The translations under genes and the position numbers were made by a program. Of a stretch of 24,674 nt of DNA, positions 1-7,931 are shown piece after piece. Position 1 is the first letter of the stretch; each line of letters starts with the position of its first letter. Where the stretch lies: IMG/VR virus record IMGVR_UViG_3300012006_000009, positions 18,295-42,968 of that record, one strand, 5' to 3'. The notes below the pieces were generated by a model. That model had not been told where the DNA came from, searched no databases, and worked only from the letters and a program-made list of their open reading frames with translations. This DNA is from a virus.

Positions 1-942
1 TTCTTGGCGCACAACTTAATTAACTCGATCAAAGGTGAGTCACCCGAAGTCAGACGTGAAGCGCGTGCGCGTTTCGTTGGAACAATGGGTATGGCAGCTA
101 TCATGAGCGGAGGAACTGGTCTCTGGGGTTTCTCTACAGTAGCATCCGTCATCAACGCCGTGTTTAATGCAATGGCTGATGACGATGATGAGTTGCCGTT
201 TGACTTTGAGTTAGCGTTTGCAAACTGGGCTACTGAAACATTTGGCGCACAGGTTGGTATGGCTATAACTCGTGGTATCCCTAACGCTGTGACTGGGTTG
301 GACATTGGTGGTCGCGTTAAGCTCGACGATATGTGGTTCCGTGATGGGCGCAAAAACCAAGACGAAGCGGATGCTTTGCAGTCGTTCTTGGTCGATGCGT
401 TAGGGCCAACGATTGGGATTGGTATAAACGCCGCCCGCGCTGTTGATCTGTATAACCAAGGTCATGGAGATCGTGCAATAGAGGCCATATCACCTGCGTT
501 TATTAAGAACGCGTTGATCGCTGGCAGGATGGGTCGTGAAGGCGGTGCAACAACATTGCGCGGTGACATGCTCACTGAGGATGATTCACCGTTTACTTTG
601 ATGATGCAGGGGCTAGGCTTGCGTTCAGCAGAATTGGCAGAGCGCCAGTACTACAACATTACTGTTAAAGGTTCGGAACAAGCAATTCTGAAGGAACGTC
701 AAAACCTGTTGAACTACTACGGTCTGACTTTTATGTCAAACGATGTAGAGGCAAATGAGAAAGCCTTCGACAAGATTATGGAGTTCAATCAGAAGCACGT
801 AACGGTAGCTATTCCTGCAAGTTCAATTATTAGTTCTATTAAAAATAGAATTAAGAAGGGCGTGCAGACTGATCATGGTATGTACATAGACCCGCGTCTA
901 CGAGCCCAACTGTCTCAACAAGACTACTTAGCTAACCAGTGA
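1..942 (+). CDS. C-terminal part of a large PLxRFG-type virion protein (5' end outside window)
   Basis: The frame is open from base 1 and ends at TGA 940-942, so this is the 3' end of a longer gene; the first possible start in the window (TTG at 4) is unlikely to be real. The 313 visible residues start with a hydrophobic Gly/Ala-rich helix pair (about residues 24-56), followed by an acidic DDDDELPFDFE stretch, a conserved-looking GLDIGGRV segment, and a basic, charged tail. This order resembles the C-terminus of the very large PLxRFG-domain proteins of podoviruses, which are thought to be virion or ejected proteins; that is family memory, not a search result. It is the only rightward gene and converges on the replication operon, so it probably ends the structural/late region. 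The tail ends within a T/A-tract shared with the opposing terminator. Confidence 0.6.
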   Translation, partial: FLAHNLINSIKGESPEVRREARARFVGTMGMAAIMSGGTGLWGFSTVASVINAVFNAMADDDDELPFDFELAFANWATETFGAQVGMAITRGIPNAVTGLDIGGRVKLDDMWFRDGRKNQDEADALQSFLVDALGPTIGIGINAARAVDLYNQGHGDRAIEAISPAFIKNALIAGRMGREGGATTLRGDMLTEDDSPFTLMMQGLGLRSAELAERQYYNITVKGSEQAILKERQNLLNYYGLTFMSNDVEANEKAFDKIMEFNQKHVTVAIPASSIISSIKNRIKKGVQTDHGMYIDPRLRAQLSQQDYLANQ

Positions 943-971
943 AAAAAAGCCCCGCTGTTTAAGGCGGGGCT
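942..971 (-). terminator. Intrinsic terminator of the leftward primase operon
   Basis: A perfect 8-bp stem, AGCCCCGC (948-955) with GCGGGGCT (964-971) and an 8-base loop, is followed on the minus strand by seven T (bases 948 to 942 read as A on the plus strand). Only the minus-strand side has a T-tract; the plus side continues AATCACTAT. It therefore mainly stops the leftward transcript, about 45 bases after the last leftward gene. The T-tract overlaps the stop region of the convergent virion gene, so the two transcripts share this boundary. Confidence 0.85.
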
Positions 972-1015
972 AATCACTATCTAAGGAGAGAGCAACTGCA
1001 AGTTGCAAGCGGATT

Positions 1016-1216
1016 CTAACGCTTAATTCTCCAGACCCGTAATCCCCTTATCCCATCCTCTATTACTAGCTTAATAGATGTGGCGTAATTAAGACGCTTC
1101 AGCTTACGCTCTAAAAGCTCTCGTGCTTCTCTGTCATTGAGACACGGCACAAAGAAGGAGCTACCTACGGTGAACTCCAGCCAGTTAAGTTTGTAGGTTA
1201 TGCCTTCAATCCGCAT
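1016..1216 (-). CDS. Small basic protein of unknown function, last gene of the leftward operon
   Basis: 66 residues from ATG at 1216. The frame is open further upstream to 1258, but that extension lies inside the primase gene; I chose the internal ATG, which overlaps the primase stop by 11 bases and suggests translational coupling. The protein has an aromatic N-terminal strand (YKLNWLEF), a basic helix (REARELLERKLKRL) and a strand-rich end with GIRGLRVWRI, so it looks like a compact alpha/beta domain. I do not recognise the family. No strong ribosome binding site is visible. It lies just before the terminator at 942-971. It is co-transcribed with the primase-helicase, so a role in replication is possible but not shown. 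Confidence 0.6.
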   Translation of the reverse strand: MRIEGITYKLNWLEFTVGSSFFVPCLNDREARELLERKLKRLNYATSIKLVIEDGIRGLRVWRIKR

Positions 1217-4052
1217 CGCCAGCAGTTGGAGGTTCGATGCCCAGCAAGTCAGCGTCAAACTCTAGGGCTACTACGGGCGGGACGGTCATCTCCATACCCA
1301 TATCTAAGCGAGTGCGCACCTCAGCTATAAATGCGCCGGTCTTGTTCAAGCCTTCGAGCAGGTCCATGAACGTAACTTGACGGCTTACGCAGAAGTCCTT
1401 CAATGCTTGGCGCACGATAAATATCTTCTTGGTGTCAGGCTCGTAGCGAATCATCAGCGATCCCTTGGGGCTAACGATAGGTGAAGCGGCTATACCGGAG
1501 CGGGACGTGCTGTGACGGTTGCAGACTAGCGTATTCACGTTGTGCTTGAGTAAGAACTCACCCACCACGGTAGCGTAGTCTTCAAAGGTCAGGCGTGTAG
1601 CATTCTGCATACCTGAGATTTCACTGACTGACCAGTCGTAGACGCGTCTGACGTCTATGTCGTGAAGCCCTAACTTCTTAGCGACCAGAGCGCCAGTAAA
1701 GTTAGCCGCCGCCATGCCCGACCAGTAGCGTTCACGAGTCTCAATCTTTACTGCGGCATCGAATTTGAGTTGCATACGCAACGCCATATCAACGACTTCT
1801 TCTAGGTTCTGCACCAAATACTGGGCATAGGGTAAACCCGCTAACCCGTGGTTGCTGTTGAGCCGACCGAAGATATGCTTAGCTGTGGCCTTGTCTAGGT
1901 TATTGGTTGGGTCAATCCTGTACTGCAACAAGCGCATCAGTTCACCTTCAGACGTAGACTTCAGCGACTCCAGTTTGTCAGTCATACTAGAGTTAGATGT
2001 GCTGACCATCATGGTCGCCCAAAAGCCTTGGGACTCGCGCTCTTCGTTGGCAGACGCCTTCATACGACGCCGTGGTGTGCCTTGGGTAACGCTATAGGCT
2101 AGGTCGGAGAAGTCGTCGCCACTCATCTTAGTGATCTCGTCCACACCGATTGGCAGGTTACACATCACAGCCATGCGGTGTAGCTTCACGTTTAACGTAT
2201 CCCGCCACTGGAGCATCAGATAATCAGGATGCCCCCATACGCTGTTCATAACCTGCAGAATGGTGGACTTGCCCGTACCTGAGCGGTTGTTGACTAGGTT
2301 AATGATGCCGCCTTTGAGGTTCATGAACTTCAGTAGCGGCGCACCAAATGCCGTGAACACAGCGAAGGCATGTGGCTCAAAGCCAGACATGTTGTAAACA
2401 TTGATGATGTCTTTCCAGTCCTCCAGCGTACCAGCAGGGCGCAGGGCGTGAGCCACTTCACGGGTAGCCTTAGACGGCGGGCTATACCGAATGAAGCTAG
2501 GGCCGATCTCTCGGTCGCCCAGAATAAACTTAGAGTCTTCGTCAGCCCATCCAAATTGTAATCTCATCATTTCTGCCTCGTTTGATACCTGCAGTTCCTT
2601 TGCGCACTGCACGAGATACTCGAGAATCAAGTTCATCTGTAGCTGCATGGCAATAACGCCTTGGAACGAAAGCACCTTACGTAGTTCTTCTTTACTAAGC
2701 GCATCTACCAACGTAAGGGAAAATTCTTTAACACCATCTTTGGGCAAAGCCAGATGTATCAAGACTGTCTCGCCCTGCATAGGGTCAAATAGCCGCTTGA
2801 TAACGAATAGGTCGTACTCATAGACAAGGACAACGCCCATGCCACCATCTTCCGATTCTTCGTCTTTTACGTTCTTGTATATACCACCGTTCTTGCCGCG
2901 AAAGTATTTGTTTGGGAGCTTGGGTACTTTGAACCCCGTCGTGGTTGAGGCTATGGATGCCACCGCTGGGTTGGTCGCATAGTTGATCTCCGCGCCTTCT
3001 TCGGACTTGGCGATCTCATGCCCGATGACGATCGGAGATTTGATATGCCCGCGATGGCTACAGTTGGAGCAGATGTTTGGGGCAAAGGAGTCAAAGGTAT
3101 CGCAGGTGTAAGGACCCTTGGTCTTAGCGGCTTTGCGCTCAGTCTCGGCGGGGTCGTACTGCGGGTGCTTCTTGGATATGGCGTGTATGGCTACATCTCT
3201 GTCTACGCAATGCTGGGCTATGGAAAGCCCCGCCCGCCATAACGGTTCTTCAATGGTGTCTTGGTTGTCAATGACGTTCTGCAGTTGTGCACAACCCTTG
3301 CCCTCAGCAGTCTTCATCAGAATGGTCTTGAAGCGAGACTGCCTATTCCCTATTACTGCTCTCGTGAAATCATCTAATTCTTTAGTTGGCGTGTGAGGCT
3401 TCACCGGAGTGATTGGTCCCAGCTTGTCAGCAAACTCCTCGAACGTAATCGGTGGTGCTAGGTGCATCAGCGTTACGTCGTGGGGCGGTGTGTCCTTGAA
3501 GTTCTTAGTTCCGGGGATACGCAAGATACGGGCGGCATCCGCAGGTACGGCTGGGTCAACTATGAACTTGTGTTGCAGACATAAAGCCTTGAACGTGTTC
3601 GCCACAGGTTGCCACTTGTCCCGCTCTACGGGTTCGGTCAGCGTCCAGTAGACATGCCAGCCACGCCCTGAGTTGACGATAGATGGGCGCGGTAGGCTGA
3701 GTGTCTTGCACAAATCCTTGAGCGCATCCATGCCCGTGGCTTGATCAATGTAGCCCTTGATACGCCCGTACTTGTCTGGCGTAGCCTTATCTGCTCCGCA
3801 GTCAATGTCTAGGAAAAACGATTGCATCCAACCGCAGTTGTCAGCATCTCGGTTCTCATCAGTGATAAAGCGCCCGCACGCGTAGAACGCATCGGCCTCT
3901 GCCGCAACTAAGCGATCAGATTCAACCGCGACTTCGGCTAGTGTTTTGTAGTGCTCTTGGGATACAAACTTCCCATTTTTTAAACCCAAGACGCAGTACC
4001 AACCTTCTGCAAGGTTAGGTACTACAGCCTCAAGTAATCGAACATCCGTCAT
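1206..4052 (-). CDS. AEP-type primase fused to a DUF927-like helicase/ATPase
   Basis: 948 residues. The N-terminal part has archaeo-eukaryotic primase (PrimPol) signatures: SFFLDID with acidic D82/D84, SGRGWHVYW with H133 (the sxH-type motif), and AARILRIPGTKNFK at about 173-186. A Cys/His cluster (C317, C328, C331, H333, H336) follows and may bind zinc. The C-terminal part carries Walker A SGTGKST (591-597), a Walker B-like IGVDE (D638, E639) and STSN near 684-687, matching DUF927-type ATPases fused to primases in mobile elements. The expected role is primer synthesis and unwinding at the phage fork, in place of a T7 gp4 or DnaB/DnaG pair. It ends the operon that begins at the promoter near 5732. 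The start ATG 4052 has only a weak GGGA upstream. The AEP assignment is firm by motif; helicase activity is inferred. Confidence 0.85.
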   Translation of the reverse strand: MTDVRLLEAVVPNLAEGWYCVLGLKNGKFVSQEHYKTLAEVAVESDRLVAAEADAFYACGRFITDENRDADNCGWMQSFFLDIDCGADKATPDKYGRIKGYIDQATGMDALKDLCKTLSLPRPSIVNSGRGWHVYWTLTEPVERDKWQPVANTFKALCLQHKFIVDPAVPADAARILRIPGTKNFKDTPPHDVTLMHLAPPITFEEFADKLGPITPVKPHTPTKELDDFTRAVIGNRQSRFKTILMKTAEGKGCAQLQNVIDNQDTIEEPLWRAGLSIAQHCVDRDVAIHAISKKHPQYDPAETERKAAKTKGPYTCDTFDSFAPNICSNCSHRGHIKSPIVIGHEIAKSEEGAEINYATNPAVASIASTTTGFKVPKLPNKYFRGKNGGIYKNVKDEESEDGGMGVVLVYEYDLFVIKRLFDPMQGETVLIHLALPKDGVKEFSLTLVDALSKEELRKVLSFQGVIAMQLQMNLILEYLVQCAKELQVSNEAEMMRLQFGWADEDSKFILGDREIGPSFIRYSPPSKATREVAHALRPAGTLEDWKDIINVYNMSGFEPHAFAVFTAFGAPLLKFMNLKGGIINLVNNRSGTGKSTILQVMNSVWGHPDYLMLQWRDTLNVKLHRMAVMCNLPIGVDEITKMSGDDFSDLAYSVTQGTPRRRMKASANEERESQGFWATMMVSTSNSSMTDKLESLKSTSEGELMRLLQYRIDPTNNLDKATAKHIFGRLNSNHGLAGLPYAQYLVQNLEEVVDMALRMQLKFDAAVKIETRERYWSGMAAANFTGALVAKKLGLHDIDVRRVYDWSVSEISGMQNATRLTFEDYATVVGEFLLKHNVNTLVCNRHSTSRSGIAASPIVSPKGSLMIRYEPDTKKIFIVRQALKDFCVSRQVTFMDLLEGLNKTGAFIAEVRTRLDMGMEMTVPPVVALEFDADLLGIEPPTAGDAD

Positions 4053-4080
4053 AAGTTGTCCCGCACGTCAGAAGAAGAAA

Positions 4081-4135
4081 GGGGGTAACGGGGGCTGACG
4101 GACACCCCGTTCGCTCCGTCGAGCTAGTTACCCCC
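4081..4135 (-). terminator. Nested hairpin upstream of the primase gene, possible attenuator
   Basis: GGGGGTAAC (4081-4089) pairs perfectly with GTTACCCCC (4127-4135). Inside, GACGGA (4097-4102) pairs with TCCGTC (4115-4120), and alternatively ACGGGG (4088-4093) with CCCCGT (4105-4110), so at least two folds compete. On the minus strand the outer stem is followed by TTTCTTCTTCT, a poor but U-rich tract. The right arm covers the last codons of the HTH gene. Position and shape suggest partial termination or attenuation that lowers primase expression; this is inference from structure only. Confidence 0.45.
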
Positions 4136-4369
4136 AGAACCTTTGGATAAGGACCGAAAAAAGCTGTCGATCATACGACCATGTTGTAGGCTTGGACGAC
4201 TGATGCCATAGAACCAGTTGTAAACTGTTTGCTTGGTCACGTCAAAGTACGACATTACATCGGTAACCGGAATGTCCCTAGCAATACAAAACTTGCCAAG
4301 GCGCACTCCAAGGTTCTTTTGATCGGCTTCTTTATTAGTCCTTACGACTCTTTGAGAGTAGCCAATCAT
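4124..4369 (-). CDS. Small helix-turn-helix DNA-binding protein
   Basis: 81 residues. Residues 31-58 (RDIPVTDVMSYFDVTKQTVY followed by NWF) read as a helix-turn-helix with a typical xTxxTVYNW recognition helix, as in Cro/XRE-like or MerR-like phage regulators. Basic residues at both ends fit a DNA-binding role. Its start overlaps the stop of the upstream gene by four bases (ATGA), so translation is coupled. A structured hairpin separates it from the primase. Candidate targets in this window are the shared -35/operator motif and the 29-base palindromes, but nothing in the sequence ties it to either. It could equally be a replication accessory protein. Confidence 0.7.
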   Translation of the reverse strand: MIGYSQRVVRTNKEADQKNLGVRLGKFCIARDIPVTDVMSYFDVTKQTVYNWFYGISRPSLQHGRMIDSFFRSLSKGSGGN

Positions 4370-5277
4370 TTTTCGTCATCGCCCCATTCGTCGATCAACG
4401 CGCTGAGATTCTGCTTGACCTTTGGTGGGGCTTCTTCTTTCTTCTTATCAGAGCGCACGGTAGGCGTAACGATCTCTTCTTCCTTGGGTGCCACGATCTC
4501 TGCGGCGGCACTGCCCGCAGGTGCGACTAACTTAGGGATATAGGGTGCAGACGCAATAGCCTCTGCCTTCTTGCTGAAGTTCAGCTTGCCAGCGTTAACA
4601 GCGATCTGTGACTCACCTTGTTTGATGCACGTCGTGTAAGTCTCTTTGTCGAGGAACTCAGCGTGCGTGAACACCAGCTTAGGGAAGTCGCTGTCGGTAT
4701 CAAACGTCAAGCGGGTTGTCAGCATGTTCAAGTTGTAGCCCGACTGCGCAACATACTTGGCGTACTGGAGGAAAGGCATGTGCTCAACATCGCCCTGACC
4801 AAACAGAGATTTCTGTGGCAGGATAAGTTGAAATATGTCGCCGCCCACATTGTTGCGGAGCACGACACCTAAGCGCCATGAGTAACGGCAAGCAGCGCGA
4901 CCCGCACCGGCTGAGCCTTTGATAGCCTTGGGGCACTCTTTACAGTTCTGACCTTGTGGGTCAGCAACGTCAGCGTCAGGGCGCTCACCATCGCTAGACC
5001 AGCAGTCAGGGATAGAAGTCTCTTCAGCGTTGTACTCAGCGCCGTAGTAAGCCTTCTGCACAGACTTGCTACCGTTGACGATAACGACGTCCATGTGTGG
5101 GTCAGTGTTCTTGGCAATCTCTTTGCCGCCGTCAACGAGACGGAAGACACGCCCGCGCAGTGTGATGCGCTTCATGCTCCCACCTGATGATTTGAAGGCT
5201 TGGGTGAAATCGTCCAGCTTCACATTTTGCAAATGCTCTGGCAGGTTCTCGCGGAATGTAGTAGTGATGTTGCTCAT
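4366..5277 (-). CDS. Four-cysteine, acidic-tailed protein; candidate single-stranded DNA-binding protein
   Basis: 303 residues. The first 90 residues look strand-rich and OB-like (RITLRGRVFRLV, MDVVIVNGS). C92, C112, C115 and C130 form a plausible zinc site (C-x19-C-x2-C-x14-C) inside a PDCWSSDGERPD context that I remember from other phage proteins of unknown function. The last about 60 residues are low-complexity Pro/Glu/Lys and end in an acidic ALIDEWGDDEK tail, reminiscent of the acidic tails through which phage SSBs contact partner proteins. It is the second gene after the strong promoter at 5732, with AAGGAG seven bases before ATG, so it is probably abundant. Position in the primase operon and the tail support an SSB-like role, but no catalytic or diagnostic SSB motif is seen. 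It overlaps the HTH gene by four bases. Confidence 0.6.
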   Translation of the reverse strand: MSNITTTFRENLPEHLQNVKLDDFTQAFKSSGGSMKRITLRGRVFRLVDGGKEIAKNTDPHMDVVIVNGSKSVQKAYYGAEYNAEETSIPDCWSSDGERPDADVADPQGQNCKECPKAIKGSAGAGRAACRYSWRLGVVLRNNVGGDIFQLILPQKSLFGQGDVEHMPFLQYAKYVAQSGYNLNMLTTRLTFDTDSDFPKLVFTHAEFLDKETYTTCIKQGESQIAVNAGKLNFSKKAEAIASAPYIPKLVAPAGSAAAEIVAPKEEEIVTPTVRSDKKKEEAPPKVKQNLSALIDEWGDDEK

Positions 5278-5288
5278 CTTATTTCTCC

Positions 5289-5705
5289 TTAAAGTGATGG
5301 CTTGCGTTTGACAGTAACAGCGTAACGGCTGTCGACGTTGAGACCCTCGGGGTACTCATCTGGATGTTGCTCCAGAAAATCTTTCATGTTGGTATCGTGG
5401 ACGCGTTTGTGCAGTACGCCGTACGCTTTGTATTTATCAACTAAACGATATACAGCATCCCAGTTTGTTGGGTTGTAACGCTTGGTCACGCGCTTGATGA
5501 CTGTGTATTTTTCAGTAGACATGCTTGTCGTGTTTTCAGCAAGCATGATGTCGATGAGCTTCGATTCGATCTCAGAAAGTTGGTCTGAGTAAACCTTGTC
5601 CTCCTCCTCAAAAACTTCTTTTTTTGCTTCGCGCTCATTGCGAATATCGACGTACCTATTTGATAGGTCGGCGACTGTTTCAGTGTCAGCTATGCTCTCA
5701 TCCAT
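5289..5705 (-). CDS. Coiled-coil phage protein, first gene of the primase operon
   Basis: 138 residues with a long charged helix at about 10-60 (NEREAKKEVFEEEDKVYSDQ and LSEIESKLIDIM), then a strand-turn domain containing HKRVHDTNMKDFLEQHPDEY and a basic end VTVKRKPSL. The LHKR...PEGLNV pattern is common in small proteins near phage single-strand binding genes, whose function I do not know. It follows directly the strongest-looking promoter in the window, with AAGGAG five bases before ATG 5705, so high early expression is expected. Eleven bases separate it from the next gene. A host-nuclease inhibitor (Gam-like) or replication scaffold is conceivable, but the sequence does not decide. Confidence 0.65.
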   Translation of the reverse strand: MDESIADTETVADLSNRYVDIRNEREAKKEVFEEEDKVYSDQLSEIESKLIDIMLAENTTSMSTEKYTVIKRVTKRYNPTNWDAVYRLVDKYKAYGVLHKRVHDTNMKDFLEQHPDEYPEGLNVDSRYAVTVKRKPSL

Positions 5706-5731
5706 AAAAACTCCTTTTGTAGTGAACCTAT

Positions 5732-5759
5732 ATTATATGGCTAAATTAGACTTTGTCAA
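5732..5759 (-). promoter_or_regulatory. Consensus sigma-70-type promoter for the primase operon
   Basis: On the minus strand a perfect TTGACA (5759-5754) is separated by 16 bases from a perfect TATAAT (5737-5732). The -35 is part of the motif TTGACAAAGTCTAATT shared with other promoters of this window. The stop codon of the upstream helicase gene lies within the -35. The first gene starts 27 bases downstream of the -10. Confidence 0.9.
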
Positions 5760-7321
5760 GTGTCAGCCAATTCTTTTTTGTAAAGATCAATCACTTTGTT
5801 GTGATTTGTTATGTTGCTTTGTAGCATTCGATAAAGTTTCTTCTCTATTGGGCTACCTTCTATATGCACGATCGTCATGTTGTTTTTCTGACCGGGCCGA
5901 TCAATACGAGCGTTAGCTTGCAAGTATGTTTCTGTCGAAGTAACAGGAGCGTACCAGATGATAACGTCCGCCGCAGTAAGGGTTACCCCATGTGATGCGG
6001 CTTGTGGTTGGATGACTAGAACTTTTGGTTCTGACTTCTCTTGGAATCGCTTAAACGTATCTGAACGTAAACGCATACCAACATCACCATGAATAACCTC
6101 TGCGGCTATACCCGCTTTAGTTAAGTATTCATGTACCAACTCTATAGCATGACGAAACGGAACAAAGATAAGAACTTTGTTGCTAGTTTCATTAATAACT
6201 TCTTCTACTACGCGTAGTCTTTCGGATACATCAAAGTGCACCACGGCTCCGCTGTCGCTATAAACTGCACCACAAGATATTTGTAGTAATTTGGTCATAC
6301 GTGCGGCGGCATTGACTGTGCTGATCTCTTCGCCCGCTGTCTCCAAAAGCATCTGATTCTTGAGTTCTTGGTAATACTTTCGTTGCGTGGGCGTAAGTGG
6401 GGCATCACGGAATACGTGCGTAACAGGTGGCAAGTCCAAGCAGTCTGCTTTGGAGAAGCGGATAGCGGGTTGCAACATCTCATGCACAGTCTTCTCTGAA
6501 TCAGGGCGTGGCTCCCAACGATACATACCGAAGTTCTGCATGACTGACTCGCGGAAGTCACCAAAGAATCTAGGCGCACGCTCAGGAGCGCACAGCTTAC
6601 CTAAACCGTAAGCATCCATAGGAGATTGCGCGGCTGGTGTTCCAGTAAGCATCCACAACCATGTCTTGTCGGTCACCAACTTGTTCATGAGTTTCCAGCG
6701 TCTAGTCTGTACGTTCTTGTACGCGTTAGCCTCGTCAATGACGATGAGGTCAAACATGCCCGTCTTGATAGTCTCTTCCGCAATAGCAGGGATGCCGTCA
6801 TAGTTAATGATTACGAAGTCGACGTTACTCTTAGCTATTTTCAATCGCTTCTTAGTATCACCGTACGCTATGTCTACACGGCGATGTGTGGCAAACTTAA
6901 ATAAGTCCTGTTGCCATGCGCTCTGCATGATAGACAAAGGGCACACGATTAAGACGCGCTTGATCACGCCCGCGTTGAGCAGGTAGTCAGCCGCCCAAAT
7001 TACTGAGGCGGTCTTGCCCGTACCTTGTTCATTGAAACAAAACGCCCGCTTGCGCAAAGACAAGAACGACGATGTTTCACGCTGGTGGTCGAATGGCTCA
7101 AACCCCATAGGGCGAGGCCACTTGTAATCACGCTTGATGGGCGACGGCACATGCTTCATGTACTGGCTTAGTACGCGTGCTGCCGGAAGATTCCACTTCA
7201 CAGCAACCTCGTACCGCCCGTCACCGTAGTTCATGACAACCTCGCTGTCGGGGATTGTCTGCGTGATACGCGCAGGGTATTTAGTTTTAACCACAAGTGT
7301 GTGGTCGGCTAGTATCTGCAT
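5756..7321 (-). CDS. SNF2/superfamily 2 DNA helicase
   Basis: 521 residues with the full superfamily 2 motif set: a Q-motif-like FEPFDHQRE (74-82), Walker A NEQGTGKT (97-104), VLIVCPLS (123-130), the DEAN box (196-199), LTGTPA (225-230), and the C-terminal motif VI QANARIDRPGQKN (468-480) typical of SNF2-type ATPases. These translocate on or unwind double-stranded DNA; phage members sit beside replication and recombination genes. Length is about that of other compact phage SNF2 proteins. It lacks obvious extra domains. The stop overlaps the -35 of the next promoter, so it closes the polymerase operon. The start ATG 7321 lies one base after the stop of the upstream HNH gene and has no clear binding site of its own, which suggests coupled translation. 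Confidence 0.88.
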   Translation of the reverse strand: MQILADHTLVVKTKYPARITQTIPDSEVVMNYGDGRYEVAVKWNLPAARVLSQYMKHVPSPIKRDYKWPRPMGFEPFDHQRETSSFLSLRKRAFCFNEQGTGKTASVIWAADYLLNAGVIKRVLIVCPLSIMQSAWQQDLFKFATHRRVDIAYGDTKKRLKIAKSNVDFVIINYDGIPAIAEETIKTGMFDLIVIDEANAYKNVQTRRWKLMNKLVTDKTWLWMLTGTPAAQSPMDAYGLGKLCAPERAPRFFGDFRESVMQNFGMYRWEPRPDSEKTVHEMLQPAIRFSKADCLDLPPVTHVFRDAPLTPTQRKYYQELKNQMLLETAGEEISTVNAAARMTKLLQISCGAVYSDSGAVVHFDVSERLRVVEEVINETSNKVLIFVPFRHAIELVHEYLTKAGIAAEVIHGDVGMRLRSDTFKRFQEKSEPKVLVIQPQAASHGVTLTAADVIIWYAPVTSTETYLQANARIDRPGQKNNMTIVHIEGSPIEKKLYRMLQSNITNHNKVIDLYKKELADT

Positions 7322-7322
7322 G

Positions 7323-7577
7323 TTATTTCATTGAACTATCAGGGTTTCGTTTGAATGAGCGGTTCTTGCTGGGGGCTTCAAGTCGGACTCCGTTCTTGTT
7401 GCTTCCGCCTTTAGATAGAGCCTTGACGTGTGCAACATCTTTGCCGCTTCGGTCAACACCTTTGGCGTCAAGTTTTCTTCGGGCACGCTGGCGCTCCATC
7501 CGGTCAGGCAACTCACCTCTAGCTTTTTGTTGTTCATACTCTGTCTTGTAGGGTCGGGGCTTGTTTACGTAAGGCAT
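7323..7577 (-). CDS. Small HNH-like nuclease domain protein
   Basis: 84 residues, very basic. The C-terminal half carries an HNH-like core: DVAH (47-50), LSKGGSN (54-60) with N60, and KNRSF (71-75), in the order and spacing of small HNH proteins of T7-like phages. The first residue before the catalytic His pair position is Ala rather than the more usual Asp/His (DVAH instead of DVDH), so activity is uncertain. The N-terminal half is a charged helix. AAGGA lies eight bases before ATG 7577. It overlaps the 3' end of the preceding gene by 44 bases. Possible roles are DNA nicking or host DNA breakdown. Confidence 0.65.
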   Translation of the reverse strand: MPYVNKPRPYKTEYEQQKARGELPDRMERQRARRKLDAKGVDRSGKDVAHVKALSKGGSNKNGVRLEAPSKNRSFKRNPDSSMK

Positions 7578-7752
7578 CTTCTTTTTCCTTCATGATGATT
7601 AAGGTATTTTGGAGAACGCGGGCCTCAGCTACCAAGATAAGGCACAGCTCAGAAGCCGTGTTTATCTCACGGTCTAATAGCTGATTGTGCATCTCTTTCA
7701 ATAGCTTTTCAATCCGCATCATGGGTGACGCGTAGTCTATAAATGTTGTCAT
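7534..7752 (-). CDS. Small helical protein of unknown function
   Basis: 72 residues, almost fully helical: RIEKLLKEMHNQLLDREI, then a hydrophobic helix SELCLILVAEARVLQNTLIIM and a charged end. Start ATG 7752 overlaps the stop of the nested gene upstream by four bases. The pattern of a short amphipathic helical protein is common in packed early regions of phages. No function is recognised. The 44-base overlap with the HNH gene is long but both frames look like protein, so I keep both. Confidence 0.55.
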   Translation of the reverse strand: MTTFIDYASPMMRIEKLLKEMHNQLLDREINTASELCLILVAEARVLQNTLIIMKEKEDALRKQAPTLQDRV

Positions 7753-7931
7753 AGCAGTGCTTCCTCGTAGTGATGTTTAGTAAATTCTTGTTTTACTTTT
7801 TCTAGCAGCTTTGGGTCTGCTCGCTCGAATGGATTCCAGTCGTTCGAGGTTATTTGCGATATTATTTCTGCGTTCCTCATCAATTGCCTCTTGCGGGACA
7901 ACGACTTCTTGGGTTGTAAATCTGTGTTCAT
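7749..7931 (-). CDS. Possible nested gene inside the zinc-ribbon gene
   Basis: 60 residues from ATG 7931, in a different frame from the zinc-ribbon gene and overlapping it for about 155 bases. The SD-like AAGGAGAG about 9 bases before the ATG is good, but it is also part of the conserved RRREC codons of the zinc-ribbon frame. Its stop overlaps the next start as ATGA, exactly the junction type used throughout this operon, whereas the zinc-ribbon gene leaves a 24-base gap. The product is basic then acidic (SRKRQLMRNA, FERADPKLLEKVKQEF) and looks protein-like. It may be a real overprinted gene, or the zinc-ribbon gene may normally shift frame. I am not sure. Confidence 0.4.
   Translation of the reverse strand: MNTDLQPKKSLSRKRQLMRNAEIISQITSNDWNPFERADPKLLEKVKQEFTKHHYEEALL

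Noticed and set aside
2491-2823. Plus-strand open frame (110 residues) inside the primase-helicase gene
   Set aside because: Antisense to a continuous, motif-bearing gene; no ribosome site and no protein-like pattern.
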